Shown: piece after piece, positions 11,483 through 23,900 of the stretch | Layout of the letters: every line of letters starts with the position of its first letter | Numbering within the stretch: position 1 is the stretch's first letter | The notes under the pieces: generated by a model | The model's database searches: none | What the model was told of the DNA's origin: nothing | What the model saw: the letters and a program-made list of their open reading frames with translations, nothing else | Made by a program: the position numbers and the translations under genes | NCBI GenBank assembly: GCA_024220505.1 | Contig: JAKZZE010000024.1 | Location: 806,001-870,000 of the forward strand | From: Rhizopus arrhizus | Taxonomy: Eukaryota > Mucoromycota > Mucoromycetes > Mucorales > Rhizopodaceae | Length of the DNA: 64,000 nt | Direction: 5' to 3'

Positions 11483-13533
11483 TTAACTTCTGAGCTAACC
11501 GACTGTCGCTGTTGGTGGACAGCAAGCGGACGATTGTCGATTCCTCTAGAATAATTATATAAGGTCTGGCCCATTTTCTGACCGATCTTCGATTTTAGTT
11601 CATGCAAGGGTATATTTCTAATGTCAGATATTGCTTCTACATTCTAAATGTACAATAAAATGTCAACCTAAATATTTACGATCATTAAAGATTACCAAGC
11701 TAGCTAACTTTTCTGTTATTGCATATCCAACCTAGGATGATAAGCATTAAAAACAAGAGAATTCATCTGTATTTCTTCTTATTACTCCTGGTAAATCAAT
11801 GATACGTTGAGTAGACAATAAGTCTTCGATGTCTTGCGGTTTACAATAAAATTGGTTTGAAGGCTTGGCTCGTTTAGTAGACATTCTATTATAAAATAAA
11901 AACTGTTATTTTTCCCTTCTCATGCCTAATCTATCTTTTCATCTAACCTTGCTAACAAGACATTTGGCCCTATACCTATACTTGCATCACAAGCAGTAGC
12001 AATCTGTATCTCGTTTCTTATTTTCAAAGCTAAAGCTTCTTCTTCGCCTTCATAAAGAGCATTGATATGTGAACTAACATCTATCAATGCTTCATCCACA
12101 CTGACTGCTTCAATCTCATCTGCATACTTAAAAAGGATCTATAGAAGTTTTAAGCACATACTTTTTTCTTTGTAATAACTATTTGCTCTTTTAAAAAAAA
12201 ATTACTTTGTAAAATTTCTCTGATATTAATTTGTACTTTTCAAACTCGTATCTAATTTAATCACTTGTAAGAATGCTCAATGTTGATTGAAAATATTTTA
12301 GGCTTACGGGATAATTTGTAGACTAGGGCATAATGATTTTGCTGCTTTAATGCTAAAGAGAATGGTGAAAAAAATAATGAAAGGATAGAATGTTCACTTA
12401 CGTCATTCCGTTATAAACGCCAAAAGAACGAGCAATATAGTTGCATGAAGCTAAAAGATTTTTTAGTGATTTTATCTGGAAACTGTTTTATAATACATTA
12501 CCAATATCACTATATGACGTTTCATTGAAACCTTTACTGTGAGATACGGCTACCTAAAAAGTATACGTTTTGTTCATAAACACGTTCTGAAAGAAAAAGT
12601 ATACAACAAACCGGTTTATCTTTTAAATAAGGACGATTTAATATACCAACTGAGGCAAAGAAACAGTCGAAATCAACATGCCTGTCTCAAGAGTGAATTA
12701 GCATATATTGAAAGTAAGAAAAGACGTATTACATAATGACTCGAAATGGCTTTTCCTTCCTTTTTCTTGCATTTATCTCTGGGTTATCCTTACAATTAAG
12801 TTCTAAGCATCTCACGATTTCCTTTAACTCTGCTTTCCAGGTAGATAAATAATGAAGTCTAGAGGTCTCATAATATCTTTTCATGAAATCTGGATTAGCA
12901 GTTGATACTTGTTTTTCCCACTTTTTGTTGCTGTTGTTATCTTTAAATGAAAGCTCTGCTTGGTTACTCGAATTGTATACTAGTCTATAATTTTGCCACG
13001 GTAACAGCTGCTTAGCTTTCACTGATTCAGTGATCCAATCAGGCCTGACAACCTTGTACGCTCTAAAGTTTTTTTTAGTGTTCCAAATGAATGCCATAAA
13101 AGGAAATTAGTGTACCGAAATTCTTGCATCTTTGCATTTGTTAAGTTGCTAGCAAGTATATGTGTTACAGTGAGCTTCTTTACTGTGATAAGATGAACTG
13201 ATTAATAACTCAAAAGAAGAGGAGTTTTTTTAAGCTTTTACAATAATGTTGAAAATCACCACCATGTTGAAGGATCATTTTTCTTAATTCTGCTATAGAT
13301 GGTTGCGTGTAGCCATTGATGTGGATTGAAAGCCCTTTAAATATTTGAGGTTGTTCTTGACTAGATTGATTTCCTCTTTACAAAGTTTAGAAAATAAAAA
13401 AGTATTAAGCAATGAAATAAAGACATGCTTACAACTCTTTTTCTTGTTCTTTTAGTTTGGCTTGCTTATTTTGCATATACTTTCGAAATTCCCCAAACTT
13501 GATCGCCCCGTATGGATTCCCATTTGTATTCAT
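9833..13533 (-). CDS. REV1: DNA repair protein REV1, deoxycytidyl transferase (translesion synthesis), many exons
   Basis: REV1 inserts dC opposite abasic sites and scaffolds other translesion polymerases in the nucleus. On the minus strand one sees MNTNGNPYGAIKFGEFRKYM at the start (13533). A BRCT domain follows across three exons (IFKGLSIHINGYTQPS, VTHILASNLTNAKM, AYKVVRPDWITESV). Then come the N-digit (FMKRYYETSRLHYLSTWKAE) and catalytic motifs IMHVDFDCFF and SVDEALIDVS, which supply the metal-binding acids. Next are SIGIGPNVLLARL, the thumb and little finger (WGVRFESEENEK, KKHLAHGQVDSF), ubiquitin-binding motifs (ELPESVKKELL, LPDTMREQVLKAY) and the C-terminal partner-binding domain ending at 9833. 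Introns are short; one of 57 bases near 10160-10220 is needed to join the last two long exons in frame. All catalytic residues are present. Confidence 0.95.
11409..11479. repeat. Homopolymer of 71 T (71 A in REV1 sense) at an intron 5' end
   Basis: In REV1 sense the exon ends ...SSEVN and the donor GT is followed at once by A71. The next exon (WGVRFESEE) begins after an acceptor TTTTAG. The run therefore lies wholly inside an intron, just after the donor. The true length may vary. Confidence 0.85.
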
Positions 13534-13654
13534 ATGCGCAGTCTAGAAGAAGTAAAAAAGAGAGAAAGAAATGTAACCTAATTCGAAAAGCGCTTCAAAA
13601 AAAAAAAAAAAAAAGTTTCACACTTTCCAAAGACGTTTCTTTTCAAAAGAAAAT
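13534..13654. promoter_or_regulatory. 121-base divergent promoter between REV1 and the STIMATE-family gene
   Basis: The two ATGs are 121 bases apart and face away from each other, so both core promoters must lie in or overlap this stretch. It holds an A18 run near 13598-13614 and no clear TATA box. Co-regulation is inferred from the layout only. Confidence 0.6.
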
Positions 13655-14731
13655 ATGACATTAGAATATAGAGCACCTTCACCTGACCCTCAAGCAGGCT
13701 GTAAACTTATGGATACTTTTGGCATAACAGTTCAGCTATGTCTTGCTGCAACAGCCTTTTCTTCGCTAATCTATAAAAGACAGAGAGAAAAACCTCAACG
13801 GCCTTTACGAATCTGGTGAGCATTGTACTTAATTATGCTTTATGTATTCTATTAATTAAATTTTTATAAAGGGGTTTTGATGTTACCAAACAGCTCGTTG
13901 GTGGAATTATTGTTCACTCTTTAAATGTATTGGCAGCTATCTTTTTTGGAGTGACTCCGGAGGAAGGAGTAAGGTCCAATCCCTGTATTTGGTAAAGACG
14001 TACTTTTTTCTAAAATAACACCTTACTGACATACAAATTGTGAATAAAATAGGTATTTTCTTAATATATTAGTAGACACAACCCTTGGTGTCGGGATTCT
14101 TTGGCTTTTGTTGACCGGGTTTAAATATGCAATTTTAAAGCTCGGATGGACAGGTTTTCAGAGTGGTATCTATGGCGAATCACCTTTCAAAGAACAATTC
14201 AAGAAATGGTCTAAACAGCTCTCTGTATATATTATTAGCTTAATGCTTATGAAGGTCATTGTAATTGTCTTATTTCATCTGTGCCCTTGGATATCTGACA
14301 TTGGAGACTGGGTCTTGCGATGGACATTGGGAAATTATCGGCTGCAAGTTGTTTTCGTAATGTTTATGTAAGAATCGCATATATAAATTAAGGTTAATAT
14401 CGCCTTAAACAAGTTTATTAGCTTTCCTCTTATAATGAATACTACTCAGTTTTGGATTATTGATACAATAGTTAAGCATAAATCAGATAAAGCCAGCTTT
14501 ACTGCTATTCAGTTAAATGCTGATGAAGAAGACGCACAGGTTCTTTTGAGATTACACGAAGAAAGTGAAGATGAATACCAACCAATAATAACTCAATCTC
14601 AAGATTGGATGCCAAAACATAGTACGAACAACAGCAGTAGTTCGCTTATTAGTATTCATACCGAATTTCAGCCAGTCTTGTCTTCTTCAATGCACATAAA
14701 TGAGTACGAACTCGAATCAAAGATCCATTAA
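13655..14731 (+). CDS. STIMATE/TMEM110-family multipass membrane protein, 4 exons
   Basis: Animal STIMATE sits at ER-plasma membrane junctions and promotes STIM1-Orai coupling; fungal members are placed at the vacuole or ER and are poorly known. Family signatures seen here are CKLMDTFGITVQLCLA, KPQRPLRIW, NPCIWYFLNILVDTTLGVGI and LIMNTTQFWIID. Exons 13655-13815, 13872-13991, 14053-14367 and 14422-14731 join in frame through GT-AG introns of 54-61 bases to give 301 residues. About five hydrophobic spans occur, followed by an acidic, Ser-rich cytosolic tail. The length and spans fit the family. The gene shares its promoter region with REV1. The local role is not shown by the sequence. Confidence 0.88.
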
Positions 14732-14928
14732 TATACCCTTCTCACTTCTTTTTATATACATCCTGTCATATTATTTCTCTCTTCCATCATTATCATTATT
14801 CTGTAAATTATCTATATTTAAATTAAAACGCAAAATTATCTAATGCATTATTTTGTTTTTTATACAAATTCAAAGTTTATTAGTAGAGAAAATATAATAC
14901 AATAGTCTTTACGGTATTTTTATTTATT

Positions 14929-17912
14929 TCATGAAGAGATCTCTTTCAGCAATTGTTCAGCTTGATAAAATAATTGTTTGTATCGTTCCCATAAAGGTCT
15001 ATCATCACATTCCTTGCTTGCGTCAAATACAAGCGACTCAGCCTTATTCACATCCTCTCCACTCTGTCCGCTTTGACCTTCTAGATAAGTCATAACGAGC
15101 GTATTCAATAAGTTGGCTTGGTCATCTGTTAGCTTATTACTGTTGTCTTGTTCGCCAAATCTCAACCACAATTCGCGTAAAGATTCATAAGTACTGTCGT
15201 TTGAAATAGCATCAGGCTCAATAATTGCATGTGCTTGATGTGCAAGACGGAGAGCATCCTCTAAGCCTCTAGATCTGTAGGATTCATTCAGAGCTTTGGC
15301 AAATGCGGCTTTATTGAGTACCTATAACAAGGAGTTTAATACATGATAATCCCATACATTAAAAAATATTGCTCTTTTTATGTACTTCCAAGCATTTCTT
15401 TCCGTAGGCTTCATATAAAGGACTAAATGAAATAGTGTCTATACCAGAATAAGCATTCAACATGTCTAAATCTAGCATTAGCCTAGTTTTCCAAGCTGCT
15501 TCGGCTCTCTTTGCATCTAGTAAAAGCTGTAAAGCTATTTGGTATTCCTGTTTTACAAAATAATATAATGCTTGAGTCACTCTTTCACCAACTGATAAGT
15601 AACATTCGTATTGATGCCAGGCAGGCTTCAAATCTTCATCGTCTTTAGATGCTTCTTCTTTGATGCATTGATCACCATCCTTTTTATTTTGTTAGTGATA
15701 TTTTTGTTTCATAGTTTATCCCAATATAATTTACCTCTGAAACAGTATAGAGCAAATAAAGATGTTCAAGACTCATTTGATTTTGACTTTTAGCTAAAAA
15801 CGTTTCGAAGCTATTATAAATAAGTTAAAAAATGTGATGCAAAGAATTATATCTTACTTCATCAGAAGCCTATAATCGTCTGATGCATAGCCGGAAGTCT
15901 CTATAATTTTATGGTTCGCTTGGTCTTTCAACTTGGCATATCCTTGTCCTATAAATTTTTGAGAACAGTTGATGTTTTTGTTATCGGTGTCTGTATATGT
16001 TTGTCCAACAGCTGTTCCAATTGAATTTGTATCATCAAACGTCGTTTGTTCTATTTGGTACTCTTCTGTCTTTTCTGTGAACCAACTGTCGTCATATATA
16101 GGATAAGCAGCGTTGCTTGTTCTGTCATACATAGATATTTCTTGTTCAAACAATACATTGTCTTGCTTAATAAATTGCTAAATATATTTTTTAGCTGGTT
16201 TTCATTTTTAAACAGAATAGCAATTATACCTTTAATTCGTCAGGTACACATTCATATATTTCATTCTTTGTGTAATGAGGAAGAGAATCATCAACATAAA
16301 CAAAAGAAAATGGTGGCACTGGATCATTAAATATGTCTTCTTCTTTTGCAGGAATAACTGATGCATCACAAAATCTAAACCATCCACCTTCAGCTGGTAT
16401 ATCCTCTAAAAGGTTTTCTTCCTTTGATTCCACCCAAATATATGCCCAATAGTGGCCAGTACCTGTTTTACCGTCATGATGAAAAGTCGCTCGTAATTTA
16501 TACGGTTTCTTTTTCATATCCTCCCTATCAAATATAGCATAAATTTCCCTCTTTCGCTCTTTCAACAGAGTTTCCATTTGTTCAAGTCGTATTGTCATTT
16601 TTTGCTTCACAGTCTTTAAAATATAATCTAATGCATTCAAGTCATCGTCATTGATATCGTTTTCCTGCTTGTCCTTAAAGTATTTGATTGACTCATCTAA
16701 CAGGTCCCGCTTACTGACACAGCGAATGTCTCCTTTGAGCTTATCAATCTCTGCTTGTGACTTTTTGATATCCATTTGATAAGTTTGCATTTTTTGAAAT
16801 CCTTGTATTGACTGTTCTTTGTTGTACTCCATGTATCTATCTAGATAAATCGTTGTATCAATTTGGTATTCATAATTCAGTTTATGTCTGTTTTCCAACA
16901 CAATAAACAATATAGGAGAAGTCGTCTCGAAGCTCGTATACTTGTAGGTTGATCCACAGTCGTCAGTATCTGACTTGTAGCTTTCAAATACAAGCGGATC
17001 AAGACATTCATAGAAAGAGGTAATGCCATTTTCAGGGTTAAGAGTGTATATAGAATGAGAGTTAAGGATTCAATATTATATATGTACATGTATCTCCCTA
17101 GATCATAAAGCCGTGATATGGTTATGTATAAAAAAAGGATATGAGGTAGTATACTTCTTCTTCTTCGCATTCTTCTTCATACTCAATTTTTGCTTTCATT
17201 GAAAACATGCTTTATAAATAACAGTTGATATGTCAATATGCTGATATAAATAACCAAAATTACCTTTTAAATTTCTGTTTAAGCGATGAAACATTTGATA
17301 GTACATCACATTCTAAAAGTCTATTTATCAATAAATCCAGAAAAGCTATATATTAAAAATATTAAACAATGCCTAAGCATGACCTTTTTTTGTCATTTAC
17401 ATTCAAAATGGACGTCATCTTCATCCCAAAAGTTTGTTCTAGTGTTCAACGCCTTTGTATAATCTGAAACACTGCCATAGCTTCTTTTTGTGTTTCCCAA
17501 AAATGCAAATACTTTTTGCATCTCTCCTAATGTCTGTAAGCACTTTGGTATTGCCTTTACTTCACGTTCTACTATTTCTTCTTGTGGACTTTCAGAAAGT
17601 CCTTCTTGAACATCATTCTCATCAATATTGTTATAATCTTTCTCTTCTTCTTCCTCTTGTTTCTTAGTTATCCTTTCAGGCTGCTCAAATACCGTCTTTT
17701 TCTCTATTGTAATGTATCCAGGAATACACTCACCCTGTCCTTTCCAATAATTATCAGGTGTTCCCCAATCTGCTGGTACTGGTCGGAAAGATAAAACAGC
17801 GGATTGAAAGGCTGTAATATGAAACAATGCCTGAATGACAATAGGTGCATAGTTAAAATAATAAGAGGGTGGTCTTAATCCAATTGGTCTAGATAGTTCA
17901 TAAAATATTTAG

Positions 17913-17947
<35 letters not shown>

Positions 17948-18604
17948 TTACAAATTATCAGTGGCCTTTCTATGTGAAGGATTTTCGGGATTTGTCCACC
18001 AAGTGAGTGAAAAGTCACTGGTTGTTTGTTGATTACTGTCATCATGACTAGGCGTTACTTGATTGGATGTCTCTTGTGGGCCTTTGTATAAAACAAGGCT
18101 TAAATTAGAGTTGTTGGTTGTTGTAGAATGACTTGCTAAAAAAGAGCAATATATGAATCATACAATTTTTTACTTTCTTATTTTTTTACTTGTAGCTGTT
18201 GAGTGAGCAAGCTTTTTTTGTCTTTTTTCTTCCTCTAAGCTCAAACTAATCGCAAGAGCCTCGCTTTTCTTTTCCTATACAGCTTGTCAATCTTTTCGCG
18301 TGTAAATGGATTCTTGTTTATGTTTTTAATACCTCTTCAATAAGTTTTACTTCCTCCTCCTCATCACTGATATAACTTCCGGAAAAAATATAATCGGCAG
18401 CACGGGCAACATCATTGTTATATCTCTGTGGAAAAAGAAGTTAGGTCCAATGATACTCAATCGTGAAGACCTTACAGCTAATGCTTTTTTCGCTTGAATT
18501 CTAGAAACCCCCTGAGTAAAATTAAAAAATCAGCCTCTTTTTGAAATACTTTTATTGAATTTTTCCATTACCAAATCTTGTAACTGATTTATTGCTTCTT
18601 CCAT
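14929..18604 (-). CDS. USP25/USP28-type ubiquitin peptidase homologue, catalytic Cys box not found
   Basis: The order on the minus strand is a UBA-like segment (GVSRIQAKKALAV, DVARAADYIFSGS), a ubiquitin-interacting motif (SEALAISLSLEEEKR) and a USP core. The core has ALFHITAFQSAVLSF and LGEMQKVFAFLGNTKRSYG, then the His box KLRATFHHDGKTGTGHYWAY and GWFRFCDASV. A helical C-terminal region ends at 14929. This matches USP25/28, which remove ubiquitin from substrates. Where the family has GL+NxGNTCW, the sequence reads GLRPPSYYFNYAP, without cysteine. The intron in front (T31 on the plus strand, 17915-17945) joins in frame. Start is ATG 18604 (MEEAINQLQDL). Either it is a non-catalytic ubiquitin-binding protein, or the Cys box is on an exon I could not recognise. 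A LINE tail begins 62 bases upstream of the ATG. Confidence 0.82.
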
Positions 18605-18666
18605 TGTTTTACTGATAGAAAAGAGAAAATATTCTTTGGTGACACTTTCCTGCAAATAAACTGGTA

Positions 18667-20207
18667 TTTTTTTTTTAACAAAATTGAGGCACCGCCTTAT
18701 TCTTTTTTTTTTTATGGATGAAAACTTTAATGTTTATTTAAAGCTCATCGAAGAGTGTAAGGATAAGAGTGATGCAAGCGTATGAAACAGTGACTTGTCG
18801 CGAAAATACGAAAGATATTAGTATAGAAAATTGTAAGCAGATATTTTCAATAGTTCTTTCTGGATTTGATTGATGACAATCTCATCCAAGACAGGAGTCT
18901 GTTTAGAGAATTGTTGCCGGTGAGCTTTCCATACAAATCGGATGACTGTAGCAAAAAAAATCATAGGTTGTAAAATTTTCATGGTAGTGTAAGATTATTA
19001 TAATTTGAAGTCTAGGTGTAGATAAATCCTAGAATATTATGCCACAGTTAGGATCTTTAGGATTTAGCAAGTATTTTTTGAAAGCTGCTTTCCACAGATC
19101 CCGTTTTTGAATGCAAGTAAAGAGCATATCCTGCCCCGCTTCTGACAATTTGCACAATTGACAATATTCGTCTTCTACTTTTGCTGGGATGATTCTGTGC
19201 AAATTGGATCGAATGGATAATTCCTTATGAAGACTATACCATACATTTTTTGGAATATGGTGCATAGGACTACTTATAAAAGCTTCCCAGTTAATGTTGC
19301 TTAAATTTGTGATTTGTGAATTTGGATTAAAACTAAGCACTTTCTTTAGTCAACGATTCTTCAATATTGTTATATTAATATCATCATAGCTCATCTGTTG
19401 AATGAATGGGTCAAAGTTGATAATTGATTCAACTATATGATCTTCATTGTCAAATTCAAGGCCTTTCGGTTTAGCTGACCAAAAGGATGCAAAAAACGGC
19501 TTAAAGGCAAGATTTTCAGTAAAAACAGTATTTTTGATTTTTTTTGTAGAATATTTGAGGAGTCGCAATATTATTTGTTTTTGAACTGTATACCATTTAA
19601 AAGGAAATTTCGTTCAAAGAAATGATATGCTTTTTGTGCTTGGAGAAACTTGCTAAACTTGGATTTTTCTTGTGGGTTTTTTTCGCATACACCTTTGAAG
19701 GGAATGAGTAGACAGGTTTGTGGTGATATTGTCAAGCCGTTTTAGGTAGATGAACAAGGATAGGTGTGTAAAACACTAAACATGGGGATTAGTGGATAGA
19801 GATCTTTCATGTTACGATAGGATTTGGAATGCTTGAATACCGTAGGGATGATATGTGAAGGAACATTAAATGAAGATTGCAAAGTAAATATCAATAACTT
19901 GTACAAGAAGTCCGGTATCTGTTGACGACAATTTAACAATAATGAATTGATATATCGAGACTGGAAAACATTTTGCTGGACTTCTACGTTCAATAATGTA
20001 ACATCACCTTTATTTTTTAGTTGTTCTAGAGCTGTTTGAGCAACTCTGAGAAGTAGGTTATAAGTCATGAATTGATACATAGTAGAAGACACCTTGTTAT
20101 AAAAGCATTTTTGAAAGACTTGTAATACGCAGAAAATGTCACAACTTGGAGAGTATGAGTGTATTAACAATGTGTGCCCTGCCATAAACAGAGAGTTGGC
20201 GATGTGA
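18667..20207 (-). pseudogene. Decayed LINE, C-terminal third of ORF2 and 3' tail
   Basis: Minus-strand pieces match the LINE ORF2 C-terminus in order. LSFIHIANSLFMAGHTLL near 20225-20170 corresponds to the RT thumb of the LINE at 1-4082. YCQLCKLSEAGQDMLFTC near 19140 is a zinc motif that has lost its His. VIRFVWKAHRQQF near 18925 is the end of ORF2. Several frameshifts and stops separate them. The 3' end shows two A-runs on the minus strand (18703-18713 and 18667-18676), the second after GAATAAGGCGGTGCC, so tandem tails recur here. The 5' end is cut off against the transposase fragment at 20208. Confidence 0.75.
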
Positions 20208-20453
20208 ATGAATGATAACCGAGCTTTCAAGCTTGTTGATGGTTTCTTTACAGAATATAGTTATAAAGTGATGTACTTATCTCCGTACCCACCTGAATTG
20301 AATCCTATTGAACAGTTCTGGGGAGTAGTCAAAGGCAAAATGAAGCGTGATCGATTATTGGCTGAAGAAAATTTATCTGATCAAATTGCTGATGCCTGCA
20401 ATGATGTCCTTATCAGCGATCTCTATGGTTTCTGTAATCACTCAAAACGTTAG
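20208..20453 (+). pseudogene. Tc1/IS630-type transposase, C-terminal fragment
   Basis: The peptide carries YLSPYPPELNPIEQFWGVVK, the end of the DDE domain with its third catalytic acid in NPIE. The N-terminal two thirds, including the first two Asp, are missing. Upstream it abuts a decayed LINE. I found no inverted repeat to define an element. Confidence 0.8.
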
Positions 20454-20786
20454 ATTATTAAATGCTATAAAAAAACACCATTCTAATATATATATCTTAA
20501 ACAAACGATTATTTTTTAAAACGACATATATGTGATCAACTTTAGCACCAAATTTAATTACTTGACATGGACAAATACTGTATTTCCATTGCCAATTGGA
20601 CATACAGTATGAAAACATTGGCCAGAATTTCCAAAATATTTGATCACTGAGATATTTGCAGATAATAAAGTGAGAAAAAAGGAAGGAAATAGTACTTGAA
20701 AACTAGTGAATGAGTCTCTATGTAACCTCTTTATTAGATTTCAAGACGAGAGAGAGAACCCATTTAATCAAACTACGCCTTTATAT

Positions 20787-20873
20787 TGTATTATGGGACT
20801 GCGTAGGACTTATAAGTAGTAGAGAAAAAAGGTAATTTTATTATATTCAAGTTCAGATAATTCATATACTACA
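20787..20873 (-). repeat. E1 3' LTR (87 bases)
   Basis: Identical to 25964-26050. On the minus strand it starts TGTAGTATATG and ends CATAATACA, with a possible TATA-like CTTATAAG in between. Confidence 0.92.
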
Positions 20874-20947
20874 TTCCCCCGTAGACTGAGAGAAGTATAA
20901 TATATAATAAAGTTAATGTAAGAAATATAAGATAACTATGTAACTTT

Positions 20948-23900
20948 TCAATAAAGTAGATTGCATTCATAAAAAGGCTTAAGCAAGGAGATATGCATAT
21001 TTGATAAAGTTTTTCCAGTTTCACAATTCTTCAAATTGTACCGAGTGCTTGACAGAACGTCTTCCACAAGAAACGGACCATACCAGTCAAAGGCTAATTT
21101 TCTTGGTTTGGCAATAGAAGAGAGTTGCATGTTAAACATGAGAACCTTGTCACCTTGTTTGAATGTTTGATAGTCACCCGAATTGTCATAAGTTTTCATT
21201 TGCTCGTACACTATTTCAAAAGCAGTATTGAGATTTGCTTCAAGTTCCTTTGCAAAGTGTGACTGAGGTGTTTCCACATTTCTGTACTGAGATGGATATT
21301 TGACGTTTTCTTGAGAATTTGTAATAAACATTGGGCTTTGAGCTCTTCGACCATGGACCAATTCAAATGGACTTGTTTTGATTGACGAGTGATACATATT
21401 ATTGTATACGAAACGAATTATTCGAAGGTGTACATCCCAATTACTCTTGATGTTTTCCTGGGAACAATAAAGCAAGATCATCTGCCTCAAAGTTTTCATA
21501 AATCGTTCCACCAGACCATTTGAAGATGCTACGTAAGGAGGAGTGAACTGTAATTGAATGCCTGCGAACACAGCTAGTTGTTGATTGAATTCGCTAGCAA
21601 AAGATGATCCATTATCTTGCAGACAGACATCGGGTATACCATGACGTAGAACAAACCCGTAATAAAAAACTTTTGCCAACTCCATAGTACTGGTACTTGC
21701 AACTGGATACAATTCTACATAACGCGTAAACGTATCAATGACCACTAGCACATATTTGTTGTTCGAATTGCTTGCAGGTAATGGTCCAAAATAGTCCAGA
21801 GCAACCTTCTGAAAAGGTCGAGAGCCAACTGTTGAAGAAAGTGGGAATTGTTTAGAGCGATCACCTTTTATTTGTTGACATGGTAAACAGGACTTGATGA
21901 ACACCGTTATTGTCTTCTCCATTTCAGCAAAATATATTCGAGCATGTTGGATAGCCTTATATGTCTTGTTCGAACCACCATGACCAGCAAACTGTGAAGC
22001 ATGGTAAAACTCAATGATTTTACTGACCATGTGTGCAGGAGCCATTTTGTAGTGAGTCACTTTGTTGCTGTACTTAACCTTTTTGCACAGTATGCCTTTA
22101 TGCAAATGTAACGTCTTGTCAGCTGTACTACCGGCCTGGAGTTGATTTATGATAATAGCTTGTTGATTGTCTTTAGCTTGTTCAGTAACCCACCAGGATT
22201 CTGCATACCAAGGAACACCCGTAGAGATAGCTGCAACATTTGGCAATGGATTTCTTGAGAGCATATCGGCAACGACATTCTTGTGACCAGGTATATACTT
22301 TACATCAAATGAATATGCTTGCAAGAAGAGACACCAGCGCCACAAACGAGGTTGTTTGTCCTGATTAGTGGAGAGGAGCCATTGTAAAGAACTGTGATCA
22401 GTATAGACCAAAAAATGCCCTGATTCCAAATAGATACGATTTTTCTTAATTCCCCAAACGATGCTTAATGCTTCTAATTCACGAATAGAGTACTTCTTTT
22501 CAAATTTGGTTATTGAACGTGAAGAAAATGAAATTGGATAAATAGCTCCATCATCGTCGCGTTGACATAATATAACACCTATACCAGAAGTAGTGGCCGC
22601 ATCACAGTGTGTTAAGGATACATAAGATTATAGTCACTTTATTTTAGTAAAAGGAATCAGATATGATCCTGAATAATATGTTGACATAACTTGGAATCAT
22701 TTATAACATTATTCCCAACACAGATCAATAAAATACTTTGATTAGATTTTTATATTAAGCTTTATTCATATTAACTTCACATAGTCAAATAAGATGACAT
22801 GGTTGTAATATAGTTTAGTGATAGTATGAGCATGTTGAATAAGGAATGACGATTACTTACCGGATCATCATTAGTCATGAAAACATTTATCCTGACTGAG
22901 ATATTATTGTTAGCAATGATATCCAATCACGGAACTAAGGATCTTTATATCCATCCGTACCGTCTCCTTAAATAGTTATATCTGAAACCATCCCAATAGA
23001 ATAATTGACAATACAAGCTAGGAACAGGCTAAACTAATAATTAGAAATAGTAATCATCTATTCTGTCAAATTGATTATAAATCTGTCCTAATTCTTTATC
23101 CGTATCATGTCTATAAATACTCTCACTTTTTACATGTAGAATTTATTTTAATCTAATCATAGTTATCTTAACTTAATAAAGAGATACCAAGTTCTAACAG
23201 TATTTCTTTATCTTTGATTGCTATATTATATTTACCTAAAACTCCCCTTTCCTAAACACAGTGCAATTCAAAAGGTCGTTTAAAATCTGGTTGGACGAGT
23301 GTTGGAAGTGTTGCTAAACGTTCTTTCAAGGTTTCAAACGCCTGTTGTTGTTCTTCAGACCAGACAAATTCAATATCTTTCTTCTTGAGACGCCTAAGAG
23401 GTTCAGCAATGACTTGATAGTTACTTATGAATTTCTGATATACACCACAGACGCCTAGAAATTGTTCTATTTCTTTGAGATTGGTGGGAGCTGGAAGAAC
23501 TTGTATAGCTTTGATCTTATCTGGGTTGGCCGAAATTCCTCGATCAGACACTATAAAGCCTAAAAATTCAATAGCTTTCATTCTAAAAGCACACTTTTTT
23601 CTGTTAATAGATAAATTGACAGATTGGATTCTACGTAAAACATTTTCTAAATCAATTATGTGCTGTTCCACCGAGCTAGAATGAATGATCACATCGTCAA
23701 GATATGCTATAGCTGTTGTGTATTTCAGTGGGCCCAGTACGCGATCCATCAGAGACTGAAACACGGCAGGAGCATTCTTGAGACCGAAAGGCATAAAGTT
23801 GAAAATGTAAGTGCCGTTAGTAGTGACCAGTGCAGTTTTCTCCTTGTCTTCTTCAGCAATTTTTATGGCATAATATCCTGATGCCAAATCTATTTTGGAA

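Noticed and set aside
11383..11607. Open frame with a poly-Lys or poly-Phe run
   Set aside because: It reads through the 71-base homopolymer of a REV1 intron; the true exon ends before the run.
12539..12736. Plus-strand open frame of 65 residues
   Set aside because: It is antisense to REV1 exons that encode the conserved DFDCFF motif.
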